A DNA stretch of 5,853 nucleotides from Promethearchaeota archaeon (GCA_030612905.1 JAUWNA010000139.1:1-5853); one strand, 5' to 3'; shown: positions 1 through 5,562, numbered from the stretch's first letter. Translations and numbers: made by a program. Notes: generated from the letters alone by a model not told the origin.

Positions 1-243
1 GTAAAAGAAGCCAGATTAGGAAGATCTGATAACGATACGCTTAAAACTGTTGAAGAAATAAATCCGGACATCATTCTCTTGGGGCCAGATCAAAAATACG
101 ATTTAGAAAAACTAAAGCGAGAATTAATAGAAAAAGGACTAACCCATATAAAAGTTAAAAGGTTAGATACTTATTATGATAAATATAAACTACACTCTTC
201 TAGTCTTATTAAAAAGAAAATTGTAGAACAATTTAAAAAATAA
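1..243 (+). CDS. ribL: FAD synthase (FMN adenylyltransferase), C-terminal part
   Basis: This is the last 80 codons of a gene that begins before the window; it ends at TAA 241-243. The product resembles the C-terminal half of archaeal RibL, a cytidylyltransferase-fold enzyme that transfers AMP from ATP to FMN to give FAD in the cytoplasm. Visible family features are the stretch RLGRSDNDTLKTVEEINPD (residues 5-23 of the fragment), the following LGPDQKYD, which holds the conserved LGxDQ motif, and a C-terminal SSSLIKKKI, matching the serine-rich end typical of these nucleotidyltransferases. The N-terminal HxGH nucleotide-binding motif lies outside the window and cannot be checked. The next gene, 16 bp downstream on the same strand, is riboflavin kinase, which makes the FMN substrate; this context strongly supports the call. 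A related cytidylyltransferase, such as a glycerol-phosphate enzyme, is the main alternative from sequence alone. Confidence 0.82.
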   Translation, partial: VKEARLGRSDNDTLKTVEEINPDIILLGPDQKYDLEKLKRELIEKGLTHIKVKRLDTYYDKYKLHSSSLIKKKIVEQFKK

Positions 244-250
244 ACTTATT

Positions 251-255
251 GGTGG
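251..255 (+). promoter_or_regulatory. Ribosome binding site of ribK, fixing a TTG start
   Basis: GGTGG lies four bases before the TTG at 260. GGTG matches part of the sequence complementary to the archaeal 16S rRNA 3' end (GGAGGTGATC). No in-frame ATG or GTG occurs between the upstream stop codon and this point, so the site supports TTG as the real start. Confidence 0.6.
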
Positions 256-259
256 ACTA

Positions 260-964
260 TTGGCTGAAGAAGAAATCTCACAGGAAAATTATGCTAATTG
301 GTTTGCTCTTTATCAACTTTGTCAATTAACAAAGAGTAAGCGCAAGATTACTTTAAGTACAATTAAATTTGGGGAAATATTAGGATTAAGTCAACAATCA
401 GGGAGTCGGAGAATTAACGCGTTAATTGAATTACATTGGGTTAAAAGAAAAACTGACGGTAAAACACAAACGATATCAATAACTAAAGAAGGAACTAATG
501 TTATGCTTACAGTTTATAAAAATTTGAAATCTCTCCTTGAGTCAATTTTGATCGTTGGCGAAGTAGTAGAGGGTATACACGAAGGTGGATATTACGTTGC
601 CATTCAAGGTTATTACGATCAATTTAAAAAAAAATTAGGCTTCGAACCTTACATAGGTACGTTAAATTTATTATTAACTGATACTACAAACACAATTTTA
701 CGTGAAAAACTACAAAATATATCACCAGTTATAATTGAGGGGTTTAAAGACCAAAGTAGAGAATACGGGGCTGTTAAATGCTATGATGTGTACATCTCCC
801 GAATGGATGATAAAAATAATCGTCGAAAAGCTGCTATATTAGATATTAAAAGAACTCATCACGAAAAAAACATAATAGAGATCTTAGCGAAGCCTTATTT
901 AAGAGATTTTTTCCATTTGAAAGATGGAGATAAGTTAATAATTGAATTAATTAAAAATAGATAG
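260..964 (+). CDS. ribK: CTP-dependent riboflavin kinase with N-terminal winged helix
   Basis: The 234-residue product fits archaeal RibK, which phosphorylates riboflavin to FMN using CTP rather than ATP. Residues about 10-95 form a winged-helix domain (IKFGEILGLSQQSGSRRINAL at about 35-55 is the helix-turn-helix, then a basic wing). Residues about 97-232 are the DUF120 kinase domain: GEVVEGIHEGGYYVAIQGYY (100-119), LGFEPYIGTLNLLL (126-139) and, near the end, PYLRDFFHLKDGDKLIIEL. In the Methanocaldococcus enzyme the Thr and Asn of GTLN bind Mg2+; here they are T134 and N136. Some archaea have only the kinase domain; the longer form with the DNA-binding-type domain, as here, is also common and may allow the protein to act as a flavin-sensing regulator, though that is inferred. 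The start is TTG, chosen because of the GGTGG just upstream. The gene follows the FAD synthase gene by 16 bp, so the two probably form one operon. Confidence 0.93.
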   Translation: MAEEEISQENYANWFALYQLCQLTKSKRKITLSTIKFGEILGLSQQSGSRRINALIELHWVKRKTDGKTQTISITKEGTNVMLTVYKNLKSLLESILIVGEVVEGIHEGGYYVAIQGYYDQFKKKLGFEPYIGTLNLLLTDTTNTILREKLQNISPVIIEGFKDQSREYGAVKCYDVYISRMDDKNNRRKAAILDIKRTHHEKNIIEILAKPYLRDFFHLKDGDKLIIELIKNR

Positions 965-985
965 AAATACGATATAATCTATCTA
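958..985. repeat. Inverted repeat over the ribK stop codon
   Basis: TAGATAGA (958-965) and TCTATCTA (978-985) are perfect 8-bp inverted arms with a 12-base gap. The left arm contains the ribK stop codon. A T-rich stretch (1012-1021) follows on the plus strand. The structure could end transcription or protect the ribK mRNA 3' end, but the arms are AT-rich and the hairpin would be weak. Confidence 0.4.
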
Positions 986-1007
986 AATTGTATCATAAGG
1001 TTTAATA

Positions 1008-1646
1008 TTAATTTCCTTTTTCAAAATTTCTTATAAGTTTCTTAATTTTAAAATATCTAAAGTAAGCAGTAGCTATTACTAAGATCATAAAAAGAAATAA
1101 AAACTCGTTAACGAATCCATAAAAATTCGCGATTAACATGGTAATAAACAAATAAAATAGGCGTTCTGATCTAGCCATTAGCCCAATATCAAAATCTCCT
1201 TTGTAAAAGGTTTCAGCCCTTGCTCTCAAATAACTTATCATTATTGAACTTAAAAAAGAAATAAAAATTATTATTTTCATATCTAAAAATCCCCATAATA
1301 TAGAATTCCAGCAATAAAACAATAGAGCAAAAAAAATCACAAATTCGCTCGTTCTATCCATAACTGAGTCAAAAAAGCCTCCAAAAGTTGTTTCTTTATT
1401 CTTTATCCTAGCGATTGCCCCATCAACGCCATCAAAAATGCCCACTAAAAATACGAATATTGAGAATAAAAATAAATTAGAAATAAAAACAAGAGCAAAA
1501 AAACTAAAAATAGAAAAACAGAGCATTATGATCGTTGCTAAATTAGGATTCACACCAATTTTGCTTAATCCCTTCGCTAATAATTTGATAAAGGGTCGAA
1601 AAATTCTACGGAGCCGAAATTTTGAAGCCATATCTCTTAGATCCAC
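1008..1646 (-). CDS. CDP-alcohol phosphatidyltransferase, archaetidylinositol-phosphate synthase-like
   Basis: This 212-residue integral membrane enzyme carries the complete family signature: D72-x2-D75-G76-x2-A79-R80-x8-G89-x3-D93-x3-D97, seen as FDGVDGAIAR and GGFFDSVMDR. The acidic residues bind two metal ions and the CDP-lipid. About six hydrophobic helices are visible (roughly 36-57, 58-76, 99-120, 123-141, 162-178, 180-197). After the signature, YLRARAE (139-145) and LMARSERL (156-163) resemble the region that in archaetidylinositol-phosphate and phosphatidylinositol-phosphate synthases binds the inositol phosphate. The expected reaction would then be CDP-archaeol plus inositol 1-phosphate giving archaetidylinositol phosphate and CMP. 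Substrate choice is an inference; another polar headgroup remains possible. The GTG start at 1646 gives the full length; an ATG at 1631 would give 207 residues and is equally plausible. It lies 18 bp after the gelsolin-like membrane gene, probably in the same operon, and converges with ribK. Confidence 0.82.
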   Translation of the reverse strand: MDLRDMASKFRLRRIFRPFIKLLAKGLSKIGVNPNLATIIMLCFSIFSFFALVFISNLFLFSIFVFLVGIFDGVDGAIARIKNKETTFGGFFDSVMDRTSEFVIFFALLFYCWNSILWGFLDMKIIIFISFLSSIMISYLRARAETFYKGDFDIGLMARSERLFYLFITMLIANFYGFVNEFLFLFMILVIATAYFRYFKIKKLIRNFEKGN

Positions 1647-1664
1647 TTTATTTTTTCGCTAATT

Positions 1665-2450
1665 TTAATCTTTCTTCTCATAAATTTTTTTAAAACTGAT
1701 TATTCCAGTATAGAACCCTATTACCATCGCGAGTGCCTGAAGGATTTCAATACAAAACACAAACCAAATTAATGCATCAATTCTAAAATATATAAACCGT
1801 CCTATAATTTCATAATACAGCGATATATCCCATATTTTTATTATAAAGAAAGGAATAAATGTTAGAATTCCAGCTATTAGCGTTTTGGTGAATAACTGTT
1901 TTTTCTTTAGGAAAATTCCCATTATGGTGCTAGTTACAAATATTGAAAAAGAAACTATCAATAACGTAGAAATAAACGAAATTTGAAATATAAAATTCTC
2001 AAAAAATATTGAATAGTGAAGATGTGAATCGATAAATGATGTTCCAGAACCAAAGATTAAGAATCCTAAGAATGATATAGAAATTATCAATAGTAGACAA
2101 CCAATACTATTTAAATAGAAATAAATACTAGATATTTTTCTCAAATCATAATTTAAACTTCCAACACTTCTAACATAATATAGTTCTTTTAGATCGTCTA
2201 ATTTTACTAAAATCTCGTCTGGGGTTTCATTCGATACTCTTTTAAATTCATAAGATGTATAATTCTCCATTAAATCGCCTAATAATGCTCGAGCATCACT
2301 ACGATTTCTCGCTGTACTTTTATTCCCCGCGTGAAACCAAATTGTTTCTTGTGAGGTATCTACGACAACAACAACATCGCTGTCATTTATCTCGTCAGCT
2401 TGATACCACTGCCCCTTTAGATATTTGTAAGGAAAAAGATTAGTTGACAT
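1665..2450 (-). CDS. Gelsolin-like domain fused to four-helix membrane region
   Basis: The 261-residue product has two parts. Residues about 24-85 look like a gelsolin-type domain: a hydrophobic strand DVVVVVDTSQETIWFHAG, then KSTARNRSDARALLGDLM as the helix, then a strand around YEFKRVSNETPDEI. This follows the gelsolin pattern of a strand ending in aspartate, an I-W-x-x-x-G turn, a charged helix rich in Arg and Ala, and a further strand. Residues about 112-134, 153-180, 187-206 and 226-252 are four hydrophobic segments, so the N-terminal domain is probably anchored at the membrane. There is no signal peptide. Gelsolin-family domains bind actin, and many also bind phosphoinositides; Asgard archaea have free gelsolin-like proteins that act on actin. 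Whether this one binds actin is not shown here. The domain call rests on pattern, not on an alignment. The ATG start has a good ribosome site, and the gene leads an operon with the lipid synthase. Confidence 0.6.
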   Translation of the reverse strand: MSTNLFPYKYLKGQWYQADEINDSDVVVVVDTSQETIWFHAGNKSTARNRSDARALLGDLMENYTSYEFKRVSNETPDEILVKLDDLKELYYVRSVGSLNYDLRKISSIYFYLNSIGCLLLIISISFLGFLIFGSGTSFIDSHLHYSIFFENFIFQISFISTLLIVSFSIFVTSTIMGIFLKKKQLFTKTLIAGILTFIPFFIIKIWDISLYYEIIGRFIYFRIDALIWFVFCIEILQALAMVIGFYTGIISFKKIYEKKD

Positions 2451-2454
2451 TATG

Positions 2455-2460
2455 ACCTCT
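2455..2460 (-). promoter_or_regulatory. Ribosome binding site of the gelsolin-like gene
   Basis: On the minus strand AGAGGT lies four bases before the ATG at 2450. It matches the archaeal anti-Shine-Dalgarno sequence well and supports this start. Confidence 0.6.
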
Positions 2461-2474
2461 TGAAATTCTTTTTA

Positions 2475-2484
2475 TTTATATAAA
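2475..2484 (-). promoter_or_regulatory. Possible TATA box for the gelsolin-like/lipid synthase operon
   Basis: TTTATATAAA is a good match to the archaeal TATA box. Its centre is about 30 bases before the ATG at 2450, so transcription would start only some 5-8 bases before the codon, which would clip the ribosome site. The surrounding sequence is very AT-rich, so a chance match is possible. Confidence 0.4.
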
Positions 2485-2583
2485 ATACTTAATTTTAATA
2501 TTTATAATCTTTTTAATCTAATAATTTTAAAGATTTTAAAACAATTATACAATAATACAATAAAAAAAATTACGTGACGATAA

Positions 2584-2889
2584 TTGAAATTACGATTAAT
2601 TCTGAAGACTACTTCAAAAAAAGACAAAGAAGTGTCCATTAAATTCAATATTGCCCCAAGTAAGCATAGCGGGTTCATAAATTTTATCAATATGGCTTTA
2701 AACCAAAATAAACCAGTTATAATTACGTTCGAAAAAATAAGTAAATCAGGAGAAAGACAAGAAAGTAAAATTGTTGGAACATTCAAATTTGAGGGGAAAG
2801 ATGATCCTGGATTAAAACAACTCGAAGAAGAAATCAACGATAAAGAAAAAAAAAGAAAAAAACAACACATGAAGAGAGTTCAAACATAA
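2584..2889 (+). CDS. Small basic protein of unknown function
   Basis: I do not recognise this 101-residue protein. The first two thirds look like a small folded domain with strands at LRLILKTTS (3-11) and EVSIKFNIA (16-24), a helix at SGFINFINMALNQ (29-41), then strands at KPVIITFEKI (43-52) and SKIVGTFKFEG (61-71). The last third (about 77-101) is a highly charged, lysine-rich helix that may bind nucleic acid or another acidic partner. There is no membrane segment or signal peptide. The start is TTG with GTGA (2574-2577) six bases upstream; no in-frame ATG occurs until well inside the folded region, and starting there would lose the first strands. The base composition matches its neighbours. 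It is divergent from the gelsolin-like operon and is followed after 91 bp by a GHMP kinase on the same strand. An overlapping reading frame on the other strand looks like a shadow. Confidence 0.6.
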   Translation: MKLRLILKTTSKKDKEVSIKFNIAPSKHSGFINFINMALNQNKPVIITFEKISKSGERQESKIVGTFKFEGKDDPGLKQLEEEINDKEKKRKKQHMKRVQT

Positions 2890-2910
2890 TTCCTTTATTT
2901 TGTTATTATT
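2890..2910 (+). terminator. Possible T-rich terminator after the small basic protein gene
   Basis: A pyrimidine-rich, T-dominated run directly follows the stop codon. Archaeal RNA polymerase can stop at such tracts without a hairpin. The general AT richness makes this weak. Confidence 0.3.
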
Positions 2911-2980
2911 ACAATATTCAATTTAATAATCCTTTTGTTAAAATTTATTTATTCTAAATTAATATAAGTTTATTTTAAAA

Positions 2981-3937
2981 ATGGAAGACATAAAAAGTCT
3001 AGAAATCGAAATCCCCGGAAGAATTTGCTTGATGGGTGATAAGGTTGACCTATTGGGAAAACCTGTTATAGCTATGGCAATAAACTTAATGATGAGGTTC
3101 ATTTACATAGCTAGGTCTGACGACACAATCGAATTTTATAGTCATGATACGAAAGAAAGAATTAAATTTAATTTGGGTGATTCACCTCCAAGAGATAACG
3201 ATTTATGTTATTGGAGTGTTTTGTATGAACGGTTGAAAGATAAAATTACCCATGGATTTGTTTTAGAAGTTAAATCTGATATTCCTATAGGCGTAGGGTT
3301 ATCTACTTCGGCAGCAATATCCGTAGGATTTTTACGAACAATGAGCGAAGCTTTTTCTTTTAACCTTTCTAAGAATGAAATCGCTGAACTTGCATATTTG
3401 GGAGAAAACCACGATTTAGGCATTCAATGTGGAAGAATGGATCAATATAGTATAGCTCATGGTGGTATAACTTTTATTCATACTAATGAAAATCCTAGAG
3501 TTGAACAGCTAGATATTAGTTATCTACCAATCGTTGTAGGGGATTCAATTGAAGAAAGAAAAGCGGTATTAGTATTAAATAGAGTTAAAAAACAAATCAG
3601 AGAAAGAGATTCTATAACATTAAATGCCTTTAAGGAAATTGAGGATTGTGTGAAGCAAGGCAAACAAGCATTATTGGAAAGCGATTTTAAAAAGTTTGGA
3701 ATGTACATGGATATTCAGCAAGAACAAGAAATTATCCTAGAGACGGCAACAGAAAAGATATTGAAATTATGTAAAGCAGCTAAAAATGCGGGTGCTTTTG
3801 GAGCAAAACAAATGGGTGCTGGGGGCGGAGGTTGTATGTTCGCGATTGCTCCTGGAAAACAAGAGGAAGTTGCTCGAGCTATTGAAAAAGCGGGCGGGAG
3901 GGCGTGGATTTTTGAAATATTTAAATACGAGAATTAA
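2981..3937 (+). CDS. GHMP-family kinase with altered substrate loop
   Basis: The 318-residue protein is a complete GHMP-superfamily small-molecule kinase, which transfers the ATP gamma-phosphate to a hydroxyl of a sugar or similar substrate. Motif 1 is PGRICLMGDKVDLLG (12-26). Motif 2, the phosphate-binding loop, is DIPIGVGLSTSAA (100-112), with GLST in place of the more usual GLGS. CGRMDQ (150-155) matches the galactokinase GxMDQ, whose aspartate (D154 here) is the catalytic base. Motif 3 is MGAGGGGCMFAI (278-289). Overall layout is nearest to galactokinase-like enzymes, not mevalonate kinase. In galactokinases motif 1 reads GEHxDY and its Glu, His and Asp hold the sugar; here it reads GDKVDL, so the substrate is probably not galactose. 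ATG start with no clear ribosome site, so the mRNA may be leaderless or nearly so. A second related kinase starts at 5563. The real substrate is unknown. Confidence 0.85.
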   Translation: MEDIKSLEIEIPGRICLMGDKVDLLGKPVIAMAINLMMRFIYIARSDDTIEFYSHDTKERIKFNLGDSPPRDNDLCYWSVLYERLKDKITHGFVLEVKSDIPIGVGLSTSAAISVGFLRTMSEAFSFNLSKNEIAELAYLGENHDLGIQCGRMDQYSIAHGGITFIHTNENPRVEQLDISYLPIVVGDSIEERKAVLVLNRVKKQIRERDSITLNAFKEIEDCVKQGKQALLESDFKKFGMYMDIQQEQEIILETATEKILKLCKAAKNAGAFGAKQMGAGGGGCMFAIAPGKQEEVARAIEKAGGRAWIFEIFKYEN

Positions 3938-4683
3938 GATAAGCTAATGAAGCCAAGTTTTATCAAATTTTTACTAATATTATATACTTGTGAATATTCT
4001 AAATCCAAACTTTTCGCAATTTGTTCAATTGATTTCTTTCCATTAATTTGATAAAAAACTTTACATGAAGTTTCGCCAGTTAAAAAATATTTTGGATTAA
4101 TTTTTTTAGTAATAGTAAAACGGGGAATTTGATTGCAATAATGCGGTAAGTCTGGCGGAGGATCTAATTTACCTTTTAACGCGTATAAATTAGATTCTTC
4201 ATTAAGTTTTTCTTCTACAAATTTGAATAATTCAACGATTCTTTCCTTGAACCCAGATTCACTATCTTCTAATTCTTCTTTTTTAAAGCGTTCTAATACG
4301 TAATCAAATGACTTAAATGCATTTGTTCTTCCGCTCCAATTCAATATTTCATTGATGTTGAATTTTTGTAAAAACGTACGAGACACTTTTCGCAATATTC
4401 TTAGTACATTTATGGCTTTAGATTTTTCGTCATAAGTAGCGATATATAGTAAATTTGGGATGCTTGAATCTTTTAAAAAAGATAATTTCAAATCGTTATT
4501 AGATAATTTTAATTCACTTATCGTTCCTAAATCCTCAAACGAGTCAGAAAATGAGTTTAACGCTGAAAAAAACCCCGATACCAATAATAATGTATCATCT
4601 TGCGAAAAAATGTTTTTACTACTAGAAAAGTTCTTGAATAATAATGGTAAACCGTCTTTGATTATTAAAAAATCGTGTATCAT
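3934..4683 (-). CDS. Longin-like domain protein with C-terminal winged helix
   Basis: The 249-residue protein has no signal peptide or membrane segment. Residues about 1-115 resemble the longin/roadblock-type folds frequent in Asgard proteins: an N-terminal strand and turn (HDFLIIKDGLPLLFKNF), a helix (TLLLVSGFFSALNSFSDSF, 31-49), then strands and a further helix including SIPNLLYIATYDE (74-86) and LRKVSRTFLQKF. Such domains usually serve small GTPases or membrane-traffic machinery. Residues about 116-195 form a linker with a charged helix and a proline-rich turn (DPPPDLP). Residues about 197-249 look like a winged helix: CKVFYQINGKKSIEQIAKSLDLEYSQVYNISKNLIKLGFISL shows the three-helix order with a final strand, suggesting DNA or protein binding. 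Assignment is by pattern only. The ATG start lacks an obvious ribosome site. It converges with the GHMP kinase and the two stop codons overlap. Confidence 0.62.
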   Translation of the reverse strand: MIHDFLIIKDGLPLLFKNFSSSKNIFSQDDTLLLVSGFFSALNSFSDSFEDLGTISELKLSNNDLKLSFLKDSSIPNLLYIATYDEKSKAINVLRILRKVSRTFLQKFNINEILNWSGRTNAFKSFDYVLERFKKEELEDSESGFKERIVELFKFVEEKLNEESNLYALKGKLDPPPDLPHYCNQIPRFTITKKINPKYFLTGETSCKVFYQINGKKSIEQIAKSLDLEYSQVYNISKNLIKLGFISLS

Positions 4684-4712
4684 AGATTAGACTCGTTATT
4701 TTTTATCTAGGT

Positions 4713-4723
4713 CAATATATTAA
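4713..4723 (-). promoter_or_regulatory. Possible TATA box for the longin-like gene
   Basis: On the minus strand TTAATATATTG is centred about 35 bases before the ATG at 4683. It would give a short leader of around ten bases, consistent with the missing ribosome site. AT-rich context limits confidence. Confidence 0.3.
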
Positions 4724-4808
4724 CTTAAAGAAAAATCATAATTAAAACATCAATAAAATTTAATATCCAAAAAAGAAAAAAAAAAGTAATATCCAAGTAA
4801 TATAAAAT

Positions 4809-4868
4809 AAATATTGAAATCTTTAAAATATAAGGAAATATTATTATTTAGAATTTGAAAATTACTTT
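4809..4868 (+). repeat. 60-bp direct repeat, copy A
   Basis: By eye alignment this matches 5473-5532 at 50 of 60 positions without gaps. The first 17 bases (AAATATTGAAATCTTTA) and the inner TATAAGGAAA are identical. TTTAAAATA inside it resembles an archaeal TATA box with a purine-rich element just upstream. Copy B sits just before a GHMP kinase gene, so the repeat may be a shared promoter or operator; here it precedes a start-less reading frame. Confidence 0.65.
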
Positions 4869-5080
4869 TAGAAGAAGTATCATTTATACCAGACATAGAT
4901 TTTGACAGAGAAGAAGAAGACACATTTGAATATGAATTTGATAAATGGCTTGAGAAAATAGATTATATTCAAATGATTAGAAAAGGTGGATATAATAGAA
5001 ATAAGCGAGAGTTTATACGATTGGATAATGAAACTATAGATTATTATAAAAAAAAAAAAAATAAAAGAAAAATTCTATAA
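4859..5080 (+). pseudogene. Start-less reading frame, possible gene remnant
   Basis: This frame is open from just after a TGA (4856-4858) to TAA (5078-5080), 73 sense codons, in a zone where other frames are full of stops. It has no ATG, GTG or TTG before the Met of IDYIQM about half way along. The translated sequence is protein-like and acidic at first (FIPDIDFDREEEDTFEYEFD), then KWLEKIDYIQMIRKGGY, and ends with a lysine-rich tail partly coded by a run of 14 A. I do not recognise it. It may be the 3' end of a lost gene, a gene with a frameshift near its start, or a short gene with an unusual start codon. The long A run is also a likely place for a sequencing error. Its start overlaps repeat copy A. 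Confidence 0.4.
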
Positions 5081-5136
5081 TATAATTATATAAGTAAATA
5101 TTACCCAAGAATGACTGAAAGAAGTGCTATTGACTA

Positions 5137-5448
5137 ATGGATAAAGAACAAATAGGTATGTGTGGAGCATATTGTGGGATATGCGAATGGAAAGAGAAAA
5201 CTAACTGCTTGGGGTGCCAAAAATGTAAAGGAGAGATGTTCTATGGAGAATGCAGTGTAGCAAAATGCTGTTATGATAAAGAATATCTTCATTGTGGTTT
5301 TTGCCCAGATCTGCCTTGTACGGCGCTTCAGCAAGCATTTGATCATCCTGAACATGGTGATAATGGTGAAAGATTGGCTAATCTGAAGAACTGGGCTAAG
5401 GGGGATGAAACCATTCTAAGATTGAGGACATTTCCTAAGAAAGTATAG
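5137..5448 (+). CDS. Cysteine-rich DUF3795 family protein
   Basis: The 103-residue product matches the pattern of the DUF3795 family, widespread in archaea and anaerobic bacteria, whose function is unknown. It has twelve cysteines (residues 9, 13, 16, 24, 27, 30, 39, 44, 45, 53, 56 and 61), all in the first 61 residues: CGAYCGIC, NCLGCQKC, GEC, KCC, HCGFC and PC. This spacing suggests binding of zinc or an iron-sulfur cluster in the cytoplasm. The C-terminal third has no cysteine and forms a helix with LANLKNWAKG. The length is typical of a single-domain member. The ATG start has no clear ribosome site. A tiny reading frame (5111-5137) ends in TAATG over this start. The gene stands alone between the two 60-bp repeats; its G+C is slightly higher than the flanking DNA, as expected for real coding sequence. 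Confidence 0.82.
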   Translation: MDKEQIGMCGAYCGICEWKEKTNCLGCQKCKGEMFYGECSVAKCCYDKEYLHCGFCPDLPCTALQQAFDHPEHGDNGERLANLKNWAKGDETILRLRTFPKKV

Positions 5449-5450
5449 AA

Positions 5451-5489
5451 AAAATATTGAAAACTTTAAAAAAAATATTGAAATCTTTA
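5451..5489 (+). repeat. Tandem 18-bp repeat with 21-bp period
   Basis: AAAATATTGAAAACTTTA (5451-5468) and AAAATATTGAAATCTTTA (5472-5489) differ at one base and are offset by exactly 21 bp, about two turns of B-DNA. The same core occurs a third time at 4809-4825 in copy A. Two sites on one face of the helix upstream of a gene would suit a dimeric or tandem regulator, but this is inference. Confidence 0.6.
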
Positions 5490-5532
5490 TCTTATAAGGA
5501 AAAATAATTATTTGTGATTTGAAAATTATTTA
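5473..5532 (+). repeat. 60-bp direct repeat, copy B, upstream of second kinase
   Basis: This is the second copy of the element at 4809-4868 (ten mismatches). It ends 30 bp before the ATG of the second GHMP kinase, placing it where a promoter would be expected. The segment TTTATCTTATAA could serve as the TATA region. The pair brackets the start-less frame and the DUF3795 gene. Confidence 0.65.
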
Positions 5533-5562
5533 CGATTCCTTAACTTTCGTTTAAATTGTAAA

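Larger units (their letters stand above)
4684..5136. other. Long AT-rich intergenic region
   Basis: This 453-bp stretch holds no complete gene with a standard start. It contains the presumed promoter of the minus-strand longin-like gene, two A-rich tracts (4769-4785 and 5048-5061, the second being 14 consecutive A), a 10-bp direct repeat TAATATCCAA at 4761-4770 and 4787-4796, the first copy of the 60-bp repeat (4809-4868), a start-less reading frame (4859-5080), and the upstream region of the DUF3795 gene. Confidence 0.6.

Noticed and set aside
1438..1662. Plus-strand open frame of 74 codons
   Set aside because: It lies wholly inside the lipid synthase on the other strand, which has a full family signature; the translation is lysine-rich and featureless.
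2255..2443. Plus-strand open frame of 62 codons
   Set aside because: Antisense to the gelsolin-like domain region; no recognisable protein features.
2502..2870. Minus-strand open frame of 122 codons with a hydrophobic, cysteine-rich product
   Set aside because: It covers the small basic protein gene in antisense. The hydrophobic character is what an antisense reading of lysine- and glutamate-rich codons gives, and no ribosome site precedes it. The plus-strand choice is likely but not certain.
2981..3937. Mevalonate kinase for archaeal lipid synthesis
   Set aside because: Tempting beside a lipid gene, but motif 1 lacks the mevalonate kinase GEHAVVYG pattern and CGRMDQ is of galactokinase type.
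4460..4690. Plus-strand open frame of 76 codons
   Set aside because: Antisense to the N-terminal part of the longin-like protein; asparagine- and lysine-rich shadow translation.
4761..4796. CRISPR-like or tandem repeat from two copies of TAATATCCAA
   Set aside because: Only two 10-bp copies, no further units and no spacers; likely chance in AT-rich DNA.
4809..5532. Mobile element bounded by the 60-bp repeats
   Set aside because: The repeats are direct, imperfect and contain no terminal inverted repeat, and there is no transposase or integrase between them.
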